Source: Zoroaster sp. YZ-2022 (taxonomy: Eukaryota; Echinodermata; Asteroidea; Forcipulatida; Zoroasteridae). From it: a DNA stretch of 64,000 bases. Where the stretch lies: the NCBI GenBank assembly GCA_029582265.1, contig CM055822.1, positions 40,693,067-40,757,066 of the forward strand, in the 5' to 3' direction. A program made the translations under genes and the position numbers. The notes beneath the pieces were generated by a model. It was not told the DNA's origin and did not search any database. It worked only from the letters and a program-made list of their open reading frames with translations. Below, in pieces: positions 35,298-47,100 of the stretch. Numbering within the stretch: the stretch's first letter is position 1; each line of letters starts with the position of its first letter.

Positions 35298-35920
35298 ATG
35301 GCAGAGAGCATTTACCGGACCTAGTCGTATAACGAGTGAGCGAGTTTTTGTCTAGTGGTAATCAAAAGAGTGAAAAAAACTTATTATCTTTGAAGTACTG
35401 GATATATCGCCCCTAGCGAACTTGTAGGAAGACATGTAACATTATCTTCGTTTAATTGTTTACAGTGATTTAAACTTTGAAATGCAGCTGTATGGTCATC
35501 AACTACTTTTATAGTTGATGATTTATTATTTTATTCATTATTTGCAACGAGTCATAGGGGTGAAAATAAATATTTATTCTGTGGTAAAAGTGAACAATTT
35601 GATGAAGATGATTTCACTTTTAAATGGGAATCATCGATTGAATTCCCAGAAAGTGGAGGTTTATTTGTTCTAATGAACCAGGTTATTTTGAATGTATAGT
35701 ATGTTTCCTTTCAAATCGTTATATAAATCATGCTAAATTCTATTTAAAATCTACTTTTTTTTGGTTCTTTGAATACAGGAATATGCCATGAAGTAAAACT
35801 TAAAAAAATTCAATTTATACTTTTCCTAAAAGATTAAAATATTTTTCTGTTAATAAAAACAATGGAAGTTGCAGAATCAACTTGAACGTACTTTATCCCT
35901 AATTTAACAATTTTTGAACA
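35298..35920 (+). pseudogene. Unassigned Polinton ORF, N-terminus like its upstream neighbour
   Basis: ATG at 35298. One frame near the start reads AFTGPSRITSERVFV, close to the start of the gene at 34769. The remainder is broken by frequent stops; KYLFCGKSEQFDEDDFTF is the clearest later block (35573-35626). No family recognised. Confidence 0.35.
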
Positions 35921-35929
35921 GACCAGCTC

Positions 35930-36420
35930 TGACATGAACACGCTAAAACTGTTTCGATTGCAAAAAATCGACAGTATTCAAAAAAAATTACGAATCGAAA
36001 TTAACGAACATTGAGAAAACGTATACAAAAATATAATAGAATCATCAACAGCTTGTGGTATCATGAGAAACTCTCGCTGAATTGGGTTGTAGCGGAGCAG
36101 GGGCCATCGGAATAGCCAGTATCGCGAGCGTTATAGCCCCGAATCCGTGGGATTCGCTTTGGAAAGCATTTAGCTTTAGGGCTGGGTGGTGGAGCGTTTG
36201 CTCTCAGATGCACTTGAAAAATAAATTATAAAAAGCTAGAAACACGATGAGATACGAGGTTTTAGCATCGGTAAACTCAACACGATCGAAAACCACGTTA
36301 GTAAAGCCATCGAAGACGGTTACATCAGTCAAGAATTTGTGCTCGTATGCGAAGGCGAGGAATAAATATTACAAAATGAAAGAAAAAATCCGCGGTGCCA
36401 GCTCTACACACGGTTGTTAA
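35930..36420 (+). pseudogene. Polinton glycine-rich membrane-type ORF
   Basis: Open blocks: AKTVSIAKNRQYSKK, then GCSGAGAIGIASIASVIAPN (a Gly/Ala/Ile membrane-like helix) and KMKEKIRGASSTH near the end. The pattern of a charged N-terminus, hydrophobic centre and short helical tail recurs in proteins that I associate with Polintons, but the function is unknown. Confidence 0.45.
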
Positions 36421-36639
36421 AAATTACGATGTATTAAATGTTAATTTAAATCAACAAAAAAAGATCTTATAGAAAAACTTATGAATTTGAAGTAAACTTA
36501 AGCGTAAATAAATATTATTATAACCAAAAACTCGCTTCGCAAGAAGCCCAGGGCGAGTATAACAACGGATGAACCGCCGCCACATTACCAATTTAAATTT
36601 TTTAGTACAATGTTTATAATTAGTTCTAGATGCCAAAAC

Positions 36640-38690
36640 ATTTTAGATTTATCCGTTTCATTTATACTCTGCTACTCGCTATAATATAAATCAATATACA
36701 ATATGTATCTAAAAGCGAGTCGCGTTAAATACTCTTTATACTCGCTAAATCTCTGAATTTAATTAACTCTGACTTATGGAACAATTTTTCTCTGACATTA
36801 TAATCAATAGGTGTGCGGGAATATGTTTTAATATAATATTCTAAAGAATGTTAAATCTCGTTGAATTTGTACAACAAGATTTTAAATCATCAATAAGCGA
36901 AGTATACACATTCGTAATAGTTCGCTTGTATTGATATTACTCAACATTAATATTTTCTCCATTAGCTCTACCATTACTAAATTAAACGAGCGTATGGCTT
37001 TTTGTTCATTTAGTAAGACGTTTTTACTTTTAATGCTCTTGCGCAGTTTGTGCATAAACCCCGGCGATGTTTTGTGCCTTTTTTGCACCTTTACACTCAA
37101 CCGGTGAGATTTTTCCGCTTTTAATTTTTAAACTGATGAAAAAGCAATAGTTTACGTTAGGTGAGCTACGCACGCAACATTTGTACATTTTACCAATTAT
37201 TAACCATCTACAAAGGAACGATTATTTTTCCATACTCTCTTGTTGTTGTAAAGATAATATTTTGTTTTTAAACGTAATATTTGAAATGTTATAATACTCA
37301 TACTCTATATTAACATTATTCATTCAAATATTAAATGTACCTCCGCAAAAATTTATCTATAATATCAAATTTTTGCGTATTCGATTTTCAATAGAGATTC
37401 GCGATATTCTTTTGATTTTTATTTTTGCAAAATTTGTTTTACAAGTCAAGTATGTTTTCTTGCTAGTGTTAAAATCCTCCAAATCAAAAAATCATTTCTT
37501 TTCTTGTTTCCATTGTTGTGTTTTTTTTTTTTTTTTTTTATAATATTTGTTAAGTGAGTTTTTTGGCGAGTTTTTAAAAACTTTCGTCTTTTATAAAGCT
37601 GTAATTTTCCCATAGCCTACTTCGACGCAGCAATTTTTAATGGAAGCGTTTTCACCTTTTGGGCGCGTAAAATTGTATTTGTTTGTCTAAAGGTGACATT
37701 TTTAATAAAGCGCTAAATAAAAGTTGACTCAAAAAGTAGCTGAATAAGTAGGTGGTTGCTTTTTATCCGTATCACCCAATTCTAAAAGATGTGCCTGAAG
37801 GCGTCGTCGCTTAAAAAGCTAATGTAATCTAAATTGCGCATATTAATGTTAATTATTGCGTTTGTTTGCAACATATTTTTAAGTTAAAAAAATCGCTACT
37901 TTCAACTATGTGAGATAGTTATAATCATCGTCAGTGGAGGTTCAATTGTTTCCGCGTTAACGAACTTATTAATGATTATGTTGTTGGTTTCTCGTTTTGA
38001 CCGCATTTCAACCGTGAAGATGTTTCGATATACAATCGATCATTTTTACGTAAACAGTTATTGGAACTTTCGTTTAATACTGCGGGTTATTTTTGCAAAA
38101 GTTTTAAATTAATCATAAATTCAATTGGGTTTCACATTTAAGATTCAATTTTTCTCTGTTGGTAATACTATGTCTACTAATATTATTTTTCGATAAATCT
38201 GTCTCGCGACAATAAAATCCCGTTTCATCTATACAAAAATGAGCTTTTGTTTTTTTTGATACCTATTAAAATGTCGATTAAAATTTTTAAATGTATAACC
38301 CATTTTTGATTTTAAAATAAAATCGTATTCGTACTCTTTATTATTTTGATGCACCTACAACTGTCGTAATTCAAAAATTTAGAAAAATCTAATATTTCAC
38401 GTTTATGTTGTCGTCCCAAACTGGGTGTTAGTGTTGGTATCCCTCTTTCGGTTTAGGTTTTGGCTCATATTCACATTAGTTATTTGAATTGTATTTTAAA
38501 AGATTTTTGAAAAATCTAATACCTCGTTGGGCATTCAGCAAAATTTGTTTTCGGGTCTATCATCGTTTGATTTTTTCAAGTCTATCATCATCAAACGTTT
38601 CTTCGTATTCTTCTTTATTTTCAGACATGCTCTTACGTAGGGGCGCTGTTTCTCGTTCCATTCCTCTAATCAATATATGTTTAGAAAATA
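36640..38690 (-). pseudogene. Right-end Polinton region, minus-strand ORF relics
   Basis: Short minus-strand frames: 36882-37100 (MSVKVQKRHKTSPGF...) and 38500-38670 (METRETAP-like start, here MERETAPLRKSMSENKEE). Very AT-rich, with an 18-base poly-T run at 37512-37529. No domain recognised. Confidence 0.35.
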
Positions 38691-38894
38691 AAAAAACGAA
38701 AAAATAAACTAAAAAAAAAAACGTGAGAGAGTATTTAGTTTTCTCTTTAAAAAGCCCTTGTCAAAGTCCTACTACTACCCAGCAAATTTGTTTAACTCGT
38801 TTTTGCGACTTTATTTAAAATCTACTGCTACCCAACGAATTTGGGAAAAAGTGGTTTTAAGCAGGAGCCTTGGACCCCCATCTACCATGCTACT
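38691..38894 (-). repeat. Polinton right terminal inverted repeat
   Basis: Reverse complement of the left repeat with scattered substitutions and small indels; ends CCATGCTACT at 38894. Confidence 0.95.
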
Positions 38895-39917
38895 ACAGTG
38901 GACACCAGAAATAACTACTTTTTACATACCAGTTCTGCAGAGAAGTTACATAGGTGATAACTTTACTCCAACATTCACTCAAAATGAGCCGATTCTTAGA
39001 ATTTTTTGCCGCTCGATTGCGACAAACATTTCATAACAAAAGACTCACCGTGATGTCAATAAACAAACCCATGGTTATAAATGCTGTAACGCCTATCCTA
39101 GAGCTGACAATGAATGGGCCCATTGGTCGATCGTTACACACAGTTCAGCGGTCATCATCCATGCTTTTATCCTGGTATACGACATCTGCTGAATGTGAAC
39201 AACCTCACAATGTACACCAGTGCAGTTATTCCAGGAGAGTAACCACGTGATCCTGGGACTGGCCCTTTCGTTAAGGCCCATGCGGCAGCTCAGGGCACAA
39301 CTCACAAAAAAAAGACTAAGCACACAAGTAGTGGGGAACATGAGCGACACCGCATCACATGATTTCAGGAACTGTTTTTTAGTTGTTCACGGTACCGCTT
39401 CGTTGATATTGCATATATTGATATGAAATTTGGAGACTGTTGTCACTCCGGCGTAATGCAACTAAAAAGAGCGATATAAATTTGATATCAGTGATATTTT
39501 TTGGAATATCGTCCAATAAGGAGATATTTTCGTTATCGTAAAACCATAACCGATTGCTTAATATTTTTTGAAATCGCATCATTACGATATTATCATCATA
39601 TCGTCACACCTAGTGTACTTCATTTTATTATTAACGTCATGTTCCTCTAAAAATGTCTTACGTTCCTCTAAAATATCATACATTTGTACCATTGGTGTGG
39701 ACGAACCCAAAATACAAGTATAGGTGTTGGATATCCATATGCATGTGACACCATGTGAATTTTTTTAAATATCATATGGATTTATGATATTATTGTGATA
39801 TTGCCCTGGCTACTAATATGCATGTGTAGTACACAGGTGTTGGATATTATCAGCATTATTTTCCGATAGATACATGTAACACGTATAGGTGTTGGATATC
39901 ATGTGGCTAATTCACAC
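38895..39917. other. No supported gene; possible hAT-like relic at 39437-39616
   Basis: Right flank of the Polinton. Overlapping ORFs on both strands at 38.95-39.43 kb are not recognised. The segment 39437-39616 is rich in GATAT/ATATC and ends CGATATTATCATCATATCGTCACACCTA, resembling the terminal sequence of some hAT elements. Confidence 0.35.
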
Positions 39918-40559
39918 GAAGGTTCCACCAGTGACAGCATTTAAAATAATTTTTTCGCTATCAAGTCAAGCTAATTAAAGAACAATTTTTCCTGTGCCAT
40001 GTTTGAATATTTGTTTAATAAGCAACATTACACAGAGTTGAACATGATGTTTGTGTATGCAAATAAATTATCTTGAAGTCTTGCACCTTTAAGTTGCATT
40101 GGACTGCGTCAAATGACAACATTCAATGTTTGAGACCACAAGAGATATTTTCACAATCTTTGCATCCATCTTACAGATCATGAATTATGTGACATTTCAT
40201 TACAGACATGACCCAATCTGACCTCTCTTTCCCGTCGAAACCGGAAATTTAAGTGAAACAAGTATTCTGGGCACTTTTGCTGTAGGTCTGCAGCCAACAT
40301 GATATGGTATTTGGGAGTGCCTTCCGTGGACCAATGACTGTGATATGTGACCTTTTCCAAAAATGTTACGATGTGCATCACTATACAGTGCCCTCTGGCG
40401 ACAGTTTTAGAAAAAATAAAAATTTTCTATCTAAAATACCATGGAAATTTGAATATGACTTCCATGAATAAAGTGACTAGTGACATTCTTATCTTTTCAA
40501 AAATATGTTTGATGACGTCAGTTTTTACAAAGGTTATTTTCCAATCTCAGAATTGAACC
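39918..40559. repeat. Dispersed repeat, copy B (short, inverted)
   Basis: Continuous match in reverse orientation to the outer and middle blocks of copy A at 4812-7943. Lacks the hAT element, the SINE and about 0.5 kb more. Shared words include GATGACGTCA, TTTTTAAAGATAAG-like sequence and CTTAAAGGTGCAAGACTTCA. Confidence 0.75.
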
Positions 40560-43130
40560 GAAACAGGTACTTAATGTTATTTTTTCATGATCATATCGAG
40601 GTCATATATATAACCTTCAAATAACCTCATCTGACCTTTACTTCGGTCTAAACAGGAAGATCATGTTCAACATTCTAAAAGCAGGAAATGTATGGGTCTT
40701 TCGCATATAAAGTTGATATTGTTATAATAAAAGATGATACACCTTTTCAAAATATGATTGACATCATCGATGATAGTTGATTAGAACCCGGAAGTTGACA
40801 CGAACACCGTGTGTTTGTTTTCTAACAAACGCGAGGTCTAGTTTGTTTTGTTTTCAAGAGAGAGGATGAAATTGATTGATTCATCTGAGGAGCAGTGAGA
40901 TTAATATGTCCAGTGAGGAAGCAGAACAGGTTTTGTTAATATTTGCAATAATAAATAAAAACAAAGAGGTGTTTCGAGCACATGTGCGAACATAGAAATC
41001 AACAAAGATTTCGATGATGATACAGGTATTCATAAGGACAGGCAGATTCACCTGAATTTGATTATTATTCAACTATACAGAAAAATGTTTCTCATCCTGA
41101 AAGGTAAAAGATATGTGTGTTTGCACTCTTTTTATTTCATTGTCTATGTTGTAAGAGCCTTTAAGAATTGTTACCATGGTCTTCTATAAATATATGCATA
41201 CAGTATGAGTGTCAGCCCCAAACATTTGGGAGGCATAAATGTTGAGTATGATAAATGATACAAGCACATACAATTGTACACGTTCATTGTGCCAGTGTCA
41301 GTGATAATTAGTGACTAAGTTAAAGCTTTTGATAACTGAAGCAGAATGCCAATGCTGGCTTTATTCATTGACAAACCAGACTAAATCAGAACAGGTGAGC
41401 AGTATGAACTGTCAGGAGTGGGTTGCCATGTCTTTAATAGCGTCACCCGCACTGTATGAATGCCTCCTACAATCAGTGCAATTTTTGAAACAACCCATTC
41501 AGGCCACTCCAAGCCATTAGGTGGCATTGCTGAAGTGGCCTCCTATGAATTACCCTTCTGTACACTGTCATCACCACTGAGATTACAGGGTAAGTGGTCT
41601 ACCATTGACCATTTTAGGCCATACTAATATGTTTAAACATTTACAGTGTCCTTGGGTAGCACACAGTTGATTTTAATGGAGTGCTTGGAAAAGGACAGCA
41701 GGCTTGACACATGCTTATGTACTGGAGGTTGCTAAAGAACAGAATTTAGATGTTGGGAGTGGCCTCCATGTGTAAGAGGGATGTACTTCATGCATACAAC
41801 ACTTGTCAAAATCTCTTCAGACCACATGTACATGTGGGGTGGTCTTCTGAAAAGTTTATTTCTATTACATCCCAATTTTGATTTCTTCCAGTTTCTAAGT
41901 AGATTCCAAAGATGAGAATATTCCAAACGCCAGCAGCATGTGAAGATGCAGATGATCTGTGTCTCCTCTCTTATCTACTATCCTTACATGCACTCACCCT
42001 TACATACATGGGTTGTTTACTAAATAATCCGGATGCAGAAAAGGACGGTTTTGGGCCTGGATACGAATTGATGAAGGACTGGCAAAAACGCCCATACATT
42101 TTATTGTATCTTTAATAAGACCAATGTCAGAAGCTTTTATAGTTTTGTAAATTCACTTTTTGTAAACGTAAAAACACTCAAGAAATTACCTAAAGTCAGT
42201 GTGACGTGAGGTAAATTTTACAGTACAATATGTATTTTGTTCTACTAATTAGACCAGCATGCATTAAGCAAAACAGATTGTGCTTGCTCTGCAAAGTAGT
42301 CTCGCATAGCGTGCCATGTGACTGCATGTATTTGTGAAGAAAATGCAGGTTTTTGGTTTAGAAATCAACTTTTTAACAACAATTTGGATTGTCAAATGTT
42401 AATGGCCAGATGAATGATTATCTGTTTACTCACTCACTCACTCCCACTCATTCCGTTGACCCACGTAGTCACATTACCACAAGAGCTTGACTTGTGCAAT
42501 GCTAAAGTAATTAAGTGTGTTTGATGCAGTTGGAGATGATGTAAGCAAAGTGCCAGTCAACAGGAAGTATCAACGAAAGGCTTTTGTTTATTATTATTGT
42601 TAACTGTGAGTTTGTATGCTTCATTGGCGAGATATCAGATGTTGCTAACGCGATTCACTCCATAATAACTCCATAATAACTTAATTTGTAGTAAAAACCC
42701 AACACTTATGTTGGATAAAGTTTTCATTAATCGTATTAAGAATCTTTTCAATGTCAAATTATTAAACATGTAAAATATTGTTTTATAAGCCACATACACT
42801 ATTGGTTATCTTGATGACAGTTTTTTTGCCAAACCTACTTTGGTGTGAAGCCGATAATGGTTTCAAACATCCCATGAAATATTTTATATCTGTCTGATCC
42901 AATGCTTTCTTTTTAATAAAATTTGTGAAGTAATTTCCCAAATGAATTTCTGTCATCAAAGATAGAAATTCCATGTTGGAATAAATATACAAACAATCTG
43001 GTGCTTTTGAACAATTTCTTGAAATTAAATAAGTTGGTTTTGTGTGCATATCCTGGTTACATTTACAGAGATTTTTATCGAGAGGTATTATGCTGGCTTT
43101 ATTTCAAAGTATTAACCCTCCTGCTTCTGG
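40560..43130. other. No supported gene
   Basis: About 2.6 kb with only short unrecognised frames (for example 41912-42115). Several TACATGTA words and a CACTCACTCACTC run at about 42430. An exon could be hidden here, but splice-bounded frames with recognisable content were not seen. Confidence 0.4.
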
Positions 43131-43882
43131 TACCTTTTCGCCAAATGAACCCCTGCTGGGCTTATGTTGGCAAAAGGGTGTATATCATACTTACAACATT
43201 TTTGATTTTTTTTCATTCATAGGCAATGTGAGGGCGCTGTTTTCATTTAACCAAGTTTCAAGTCCATGCGATGTATCGTTTAGAAGATGGCATGTGCTAT
43301 CTTGGACCACTTTTCCCTGTTCCCAGATAGTTTGTCTGGCACAATGGTGTATACATGAGATACGCCCAAGCTACTATTGTGATACTAAGCAAAATAGCCT
43401 ATAATGATTTACAGTTGTTTGCCGAAAAATTATAGAAGTCACCCGGCTTTCATTATGCTACCTAACGAATGTATTTATTGATACACCTTTTTGCCGTTAA
43501 ATCCAGCACACAGAGAATATAATTCAAAAACAGCTATCTATCACTTACACCTATTTGCCTTGAAATCACAATACCCCCATTCAATCGAAATAGCTGTCAC
43601 ATGGATGCATGTCTAAATACTCCATTTTGCCTTTAAACAACAGTACAATAATTATAATCTATCTACACTTACACCCGTTTGCCTAAAATTAAACACAACG
43701 GCTTGTATTTGAAGATGCCCGCAAAACAGCGTATATATGACTTACATCTTTTTGCCTTGAACCATCTTAAACCCTGTTTGAAATATTTATTTGCAAAAAA
43801 GGATCTATTTCAAGATACACCCTTTTTATAATAATGTTTCATCCATTTGTGACGGGTTATCTGCAAGATACACCCTTCTGCC
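43131..43882 (+). repeat. Left array of ATACACCCTTTTGCC motifs
   Basis: At least eight occurrences: 43131-43142 (partial), 43169-43183 (inverted), 43481-43495, 43545-43559, 43617-43631, 43669-43683, 43742-43756 and 43868-43882; a further partial at 43815. Spacing is irregular, about 50-75 bp in the dense part. The array ends about 210 bp upstream of the first exon of the repeat/transposase gene. Confidence 0.85.
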
Positions 43883-44095
43883 AGCAGATTACTTTAACAA
43901 CAGAGGGCGCTATGCACCCTTAGTTACACAACTTTGATAACTTTGTGCAAGATGTATGCAGGCCTAAATTGTACTTACGCGCAATGCATAGCTAGCTAGC
44001 TCCATAGCTGTGTAGGCTAGGGCCTGGCCTAAATAACATGAAAGGCCAATGTGAGTAAAGGATGATCTAACATTAGTTAGCCTGCATTTGGTAGA

Positions 44096-44150
44096 ATGGC
44101 GACGGGGAGAGGGCTGATGATGTTAAAACTTGCTCTTAAAAACCGTAAAG
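44096..44150 (+). CDS. Exon 1 (start exon)
   Basis: ATG followed by 18 codons and one base, then a consensus donor AAAG/GTAAGT. The basic, leucine-rich start (GRGLMMLKLALK) resembles the N-termini I associate with this transposase-like family. No TATA box is apparent. Confidence 0.65.
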
Positions 44151-47100
44151 GTAAGTGATATTTATTTTCCAATCCAATGTTGTCACCTCGATCAAGCTGA
44201 CGGCAAGGCCAAGCGTTGGCCTGTACTTAAGTTGTACGTTACAAATACAACAGCCACTGGCTTAACGTTAGCATGGTTAGGGCCTAACGTTATGCTCCAT
44301 CTTGTTCATGCTTCTAAGCAATTTAGCGATTGCGTGTACGCAAAAAACTGATAAATAATAAATAAATGCCAGGCCTAAAAGTCATAATGTTAGAGTAGAC
44401 CCTACCTAATGTTAGGCCCTAACGTGTTAATAATTTCTATGCTATTTTTCTTGGCGGCACTAACAGTTATAACGTTATTTTTATAGAAAATGTACAAACA
44501 AAAGGAGCGTAAAAATACACTAACAAATGAATTAACGTTAACGTTAGGCCTAACGTTAGGCCTAACGTTACTATTTTACTAAACTAAGGTTGACCTTTGG
44601 CTGCTTAAGTTTCCAAACTATGTATCAGCCTAAAGTTGAGTAATCAGAGTAATAGCACGAAACCAAAGTACATGTAGGCCTATAGCCTAGATTTCCAGTG
44701 TTAACGTCAGTTATAAATGGTTTGTAAAAATGGGTGGTGTAACACCAAGGCCGATTGGACTTTCATCCTACCACTTCAAAAACATAAAAGAAAATTATCA
44801 ATTGTTCAAATGTTTTTACTTTCATACTTGTTTGGCAAAATGCCTACTTAGGATCATTATTTGCTGTTCCTCAGTCATCCTTGGAGTACATAAGATTTGC
44901 ATTCTGCTTTGTTTGTGCCGCTTAATTTAACAAACAAACAAAAAAATTAATAAATTTAAAAACTTGCTCTATTATTCCATTTATAGGTAATCTGTACTTC
45001 AGTTTTTGAAAGCCAAAACATTAGTTTTCAGTGCTATTATTGAAACAGCTTGCTATAACGTTAGTGTATCCCAGTGATGTTGCATTTATACCATTTCTAA
45101 ATGATATTTTTTTTCCCTACAGCAACTCGTGTCCAAGATCCCGGCTCCGAAAAAATTGTACCTACAGAACATATCACTACTACATGTACGAGCACTTCAA
45201 CCCGGTCATCATTTGCTAGAAGATTGTCGTTTTCTCATAGTGATGAAAATGCTTCCTCTACTAAAGCTTTGCCTTCTATGGTTTCCCCATCTTCCTTGCC
45301 CCATGTTGTCTCAGCTAATGATGTATATGCAGAAGTAGAGGTCAGAGGTACACCCTTGCCCCTTGAGGTTGTCTCAACTAATGATGTCTGTCCAGAAGTA
45401 GAGGTCAGAGCTACACCCTTGCCCCATGAGGATGTCTCAACTAATGACGTATGTGCAGAGGTAGATGTTCATGCCACACCCTTGCCCCATGAGGTTGTCT
45501 CAACTAATGATGTCTGTCCAGAAGTAGAGGTAAGAGCTACACCCTTGCCCCATGAGGATGTCTCAACTAATGATGTCTGTGCAGAAGTATATGTTCATGC
45601 CACACCCTTGCCCCATGAGGTTGTCTCAACTAATGATGTCTGTCCAGAAGTAGAGGTCAGAGCTACACCCTTGCCCCTTGAGGTTGTCTCAACTAATGAT
45701 GTCTGTGCAGAGGTAGATGTTCATGCCACACCCTTGCCCCATGAGGTTGTCTCAACTAATGATGTCTGTCCAGAAGTAGAGGTCAGAGCTACACCCTTGC
45801 CCCATGAGGTTGTCTCAACTAATGATGTCTGTCCAGAAGTAGAGGTCAGAGCTGCACCCTTGCCCCATGAGGTTGTCTCAACTAATGATGTCTGTGCAGA
45901 GGTAGATGTTCAAGCTACACCCTTGCCACATGAGGTTGTCTCAACTAGAGGTCTGTGCAGAGGTAGACACCCTTGCCCCACGAGGTTGTCTCTTGTGATA
46001 TCTGTGCAGAAGTAGAGGTCAGAGCTACACCCTTGCCCCTTGAGGTTGTCTCAACTAATGATGTCTGTGCAGAGGTAGATGTTCATGCCACACCCTTGCC
46101 CCATGAGGTTGTCTCAACTAATGATGTCTGTCCAGAAGTAGAGGTCAGAGCTACACCCTTGCACCTTGAGGTTGTCTCAGCTAATGATGTCTGTGCAGAG
46201 GTAGATGTTCATGCCACACCCTTGCCACATGAGGTAGAGGTTCAAGCTACACCCTTGCCCTACGAGGTTGTCTCTAGTGATATCTGTGCAGAAGTAGAGG
46301 TCAGAGCTGCACCCTTGCCCCATGCGGTTGTCTCATTTGATGGTGATATATCTCCAGTCATACATGCTGATTGCAGTGTTAAAGATTTGACTCCAAAAAT
46401 TGTCCTGCGTAGTGATGGTTGTGCTAGAACCTTGCCATTTGTACCTAAATTAAAACGAAGTGATTCTTCAAGTGGTTGGGACAATGCCTTGCTTTCTGAT
46501 GACTTTGTAGCTGGCTGTTCGGAAACTGCATCTACTTTTGAATATACTTTTCATACCTCAAGTCCTGGAACCTCATCTTTCGCAGAAGCAAATGCAGGAA
46601 CGGTCAACTCTGTAAGCGATGTCCCTTCCTCAACTTTCTCTGGTAGTGCATTGCCTCTGAACTTTACATCTGTAACCAAAACAGCTCATTCTGAAAAGGT
46701 CTTTCACACTGAAGCTGCACCTTTGCCTGTTTCAAATGGACACACCATTGCAATGGTTCAAGAAGCAGATGTTTACTACAATGATGTTGACATGGAAAGC
46801 TTACCAGGTGAGACCAAAATGCATTATTTAGTTATTTTTGTTTATAATTTTGTTAATAATTTTTGCTGTTTTCACGAAGTGACGTACACATCCACATAAT
46901 TGCGAAATTGTATTCTGAGATATCGCATGAAATTGGTGAAGTTTTAAAATCACGTTTTCAAAGTTACTTTAATATCAACGGAGTCATTTTTATCTGTGAT
47001 TATACGCCACTTCGTGAAACAGCAATGGATCGGTTGTAAATTTTCCCAATGTTTGAACAATGTTAAGCCTATGTTAAGGTGCCCAAGTACAATTGACTTT

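Larger units (their letters stand above)
22308..38894. mobile_element. Maverick/Polinton (adintovirus-like) element, 16.6 kb, terminal repeats present
   Basis: Bounded by about 200-bp inverted terminal repeats starting AGTAG. Gene content is diagnostic: protein-primed family B DNA polymerase, retroviral-type integrase, FtsK/HerA-type packaging ATPase and a capsid protein. Size is typical for the group (15-20 kb). A 6-bp target duplication is not conserved (TACATT on the left, ACAGTG on the right). Nearly all genes are broken by frequent small indels, so this copy is inactive, or the assembly here has indel errors. Confidence 0.95.

Noticed and set aside
39093..39350. Signal-peptide-like ORF (MSLMFPTTCVLSLFFVSCALS)
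   Set aside because: Hydrophobic start is suggestive, but overlapping open frames exist on the other strand and no homologue is recognised.
42783..43049. 88-codon minus-strand ORF
   Set aside because: Unrecognised, AT-rich, abuts the motif array; no supporting context.
43131..43882. CRISPR-like or simple satellite array
   Set aside because: Motif copies are only about 15 bp and diverged, spacing is irregular, and intervening sequences are unrelated but too variable in length; a binding-site array fits better.
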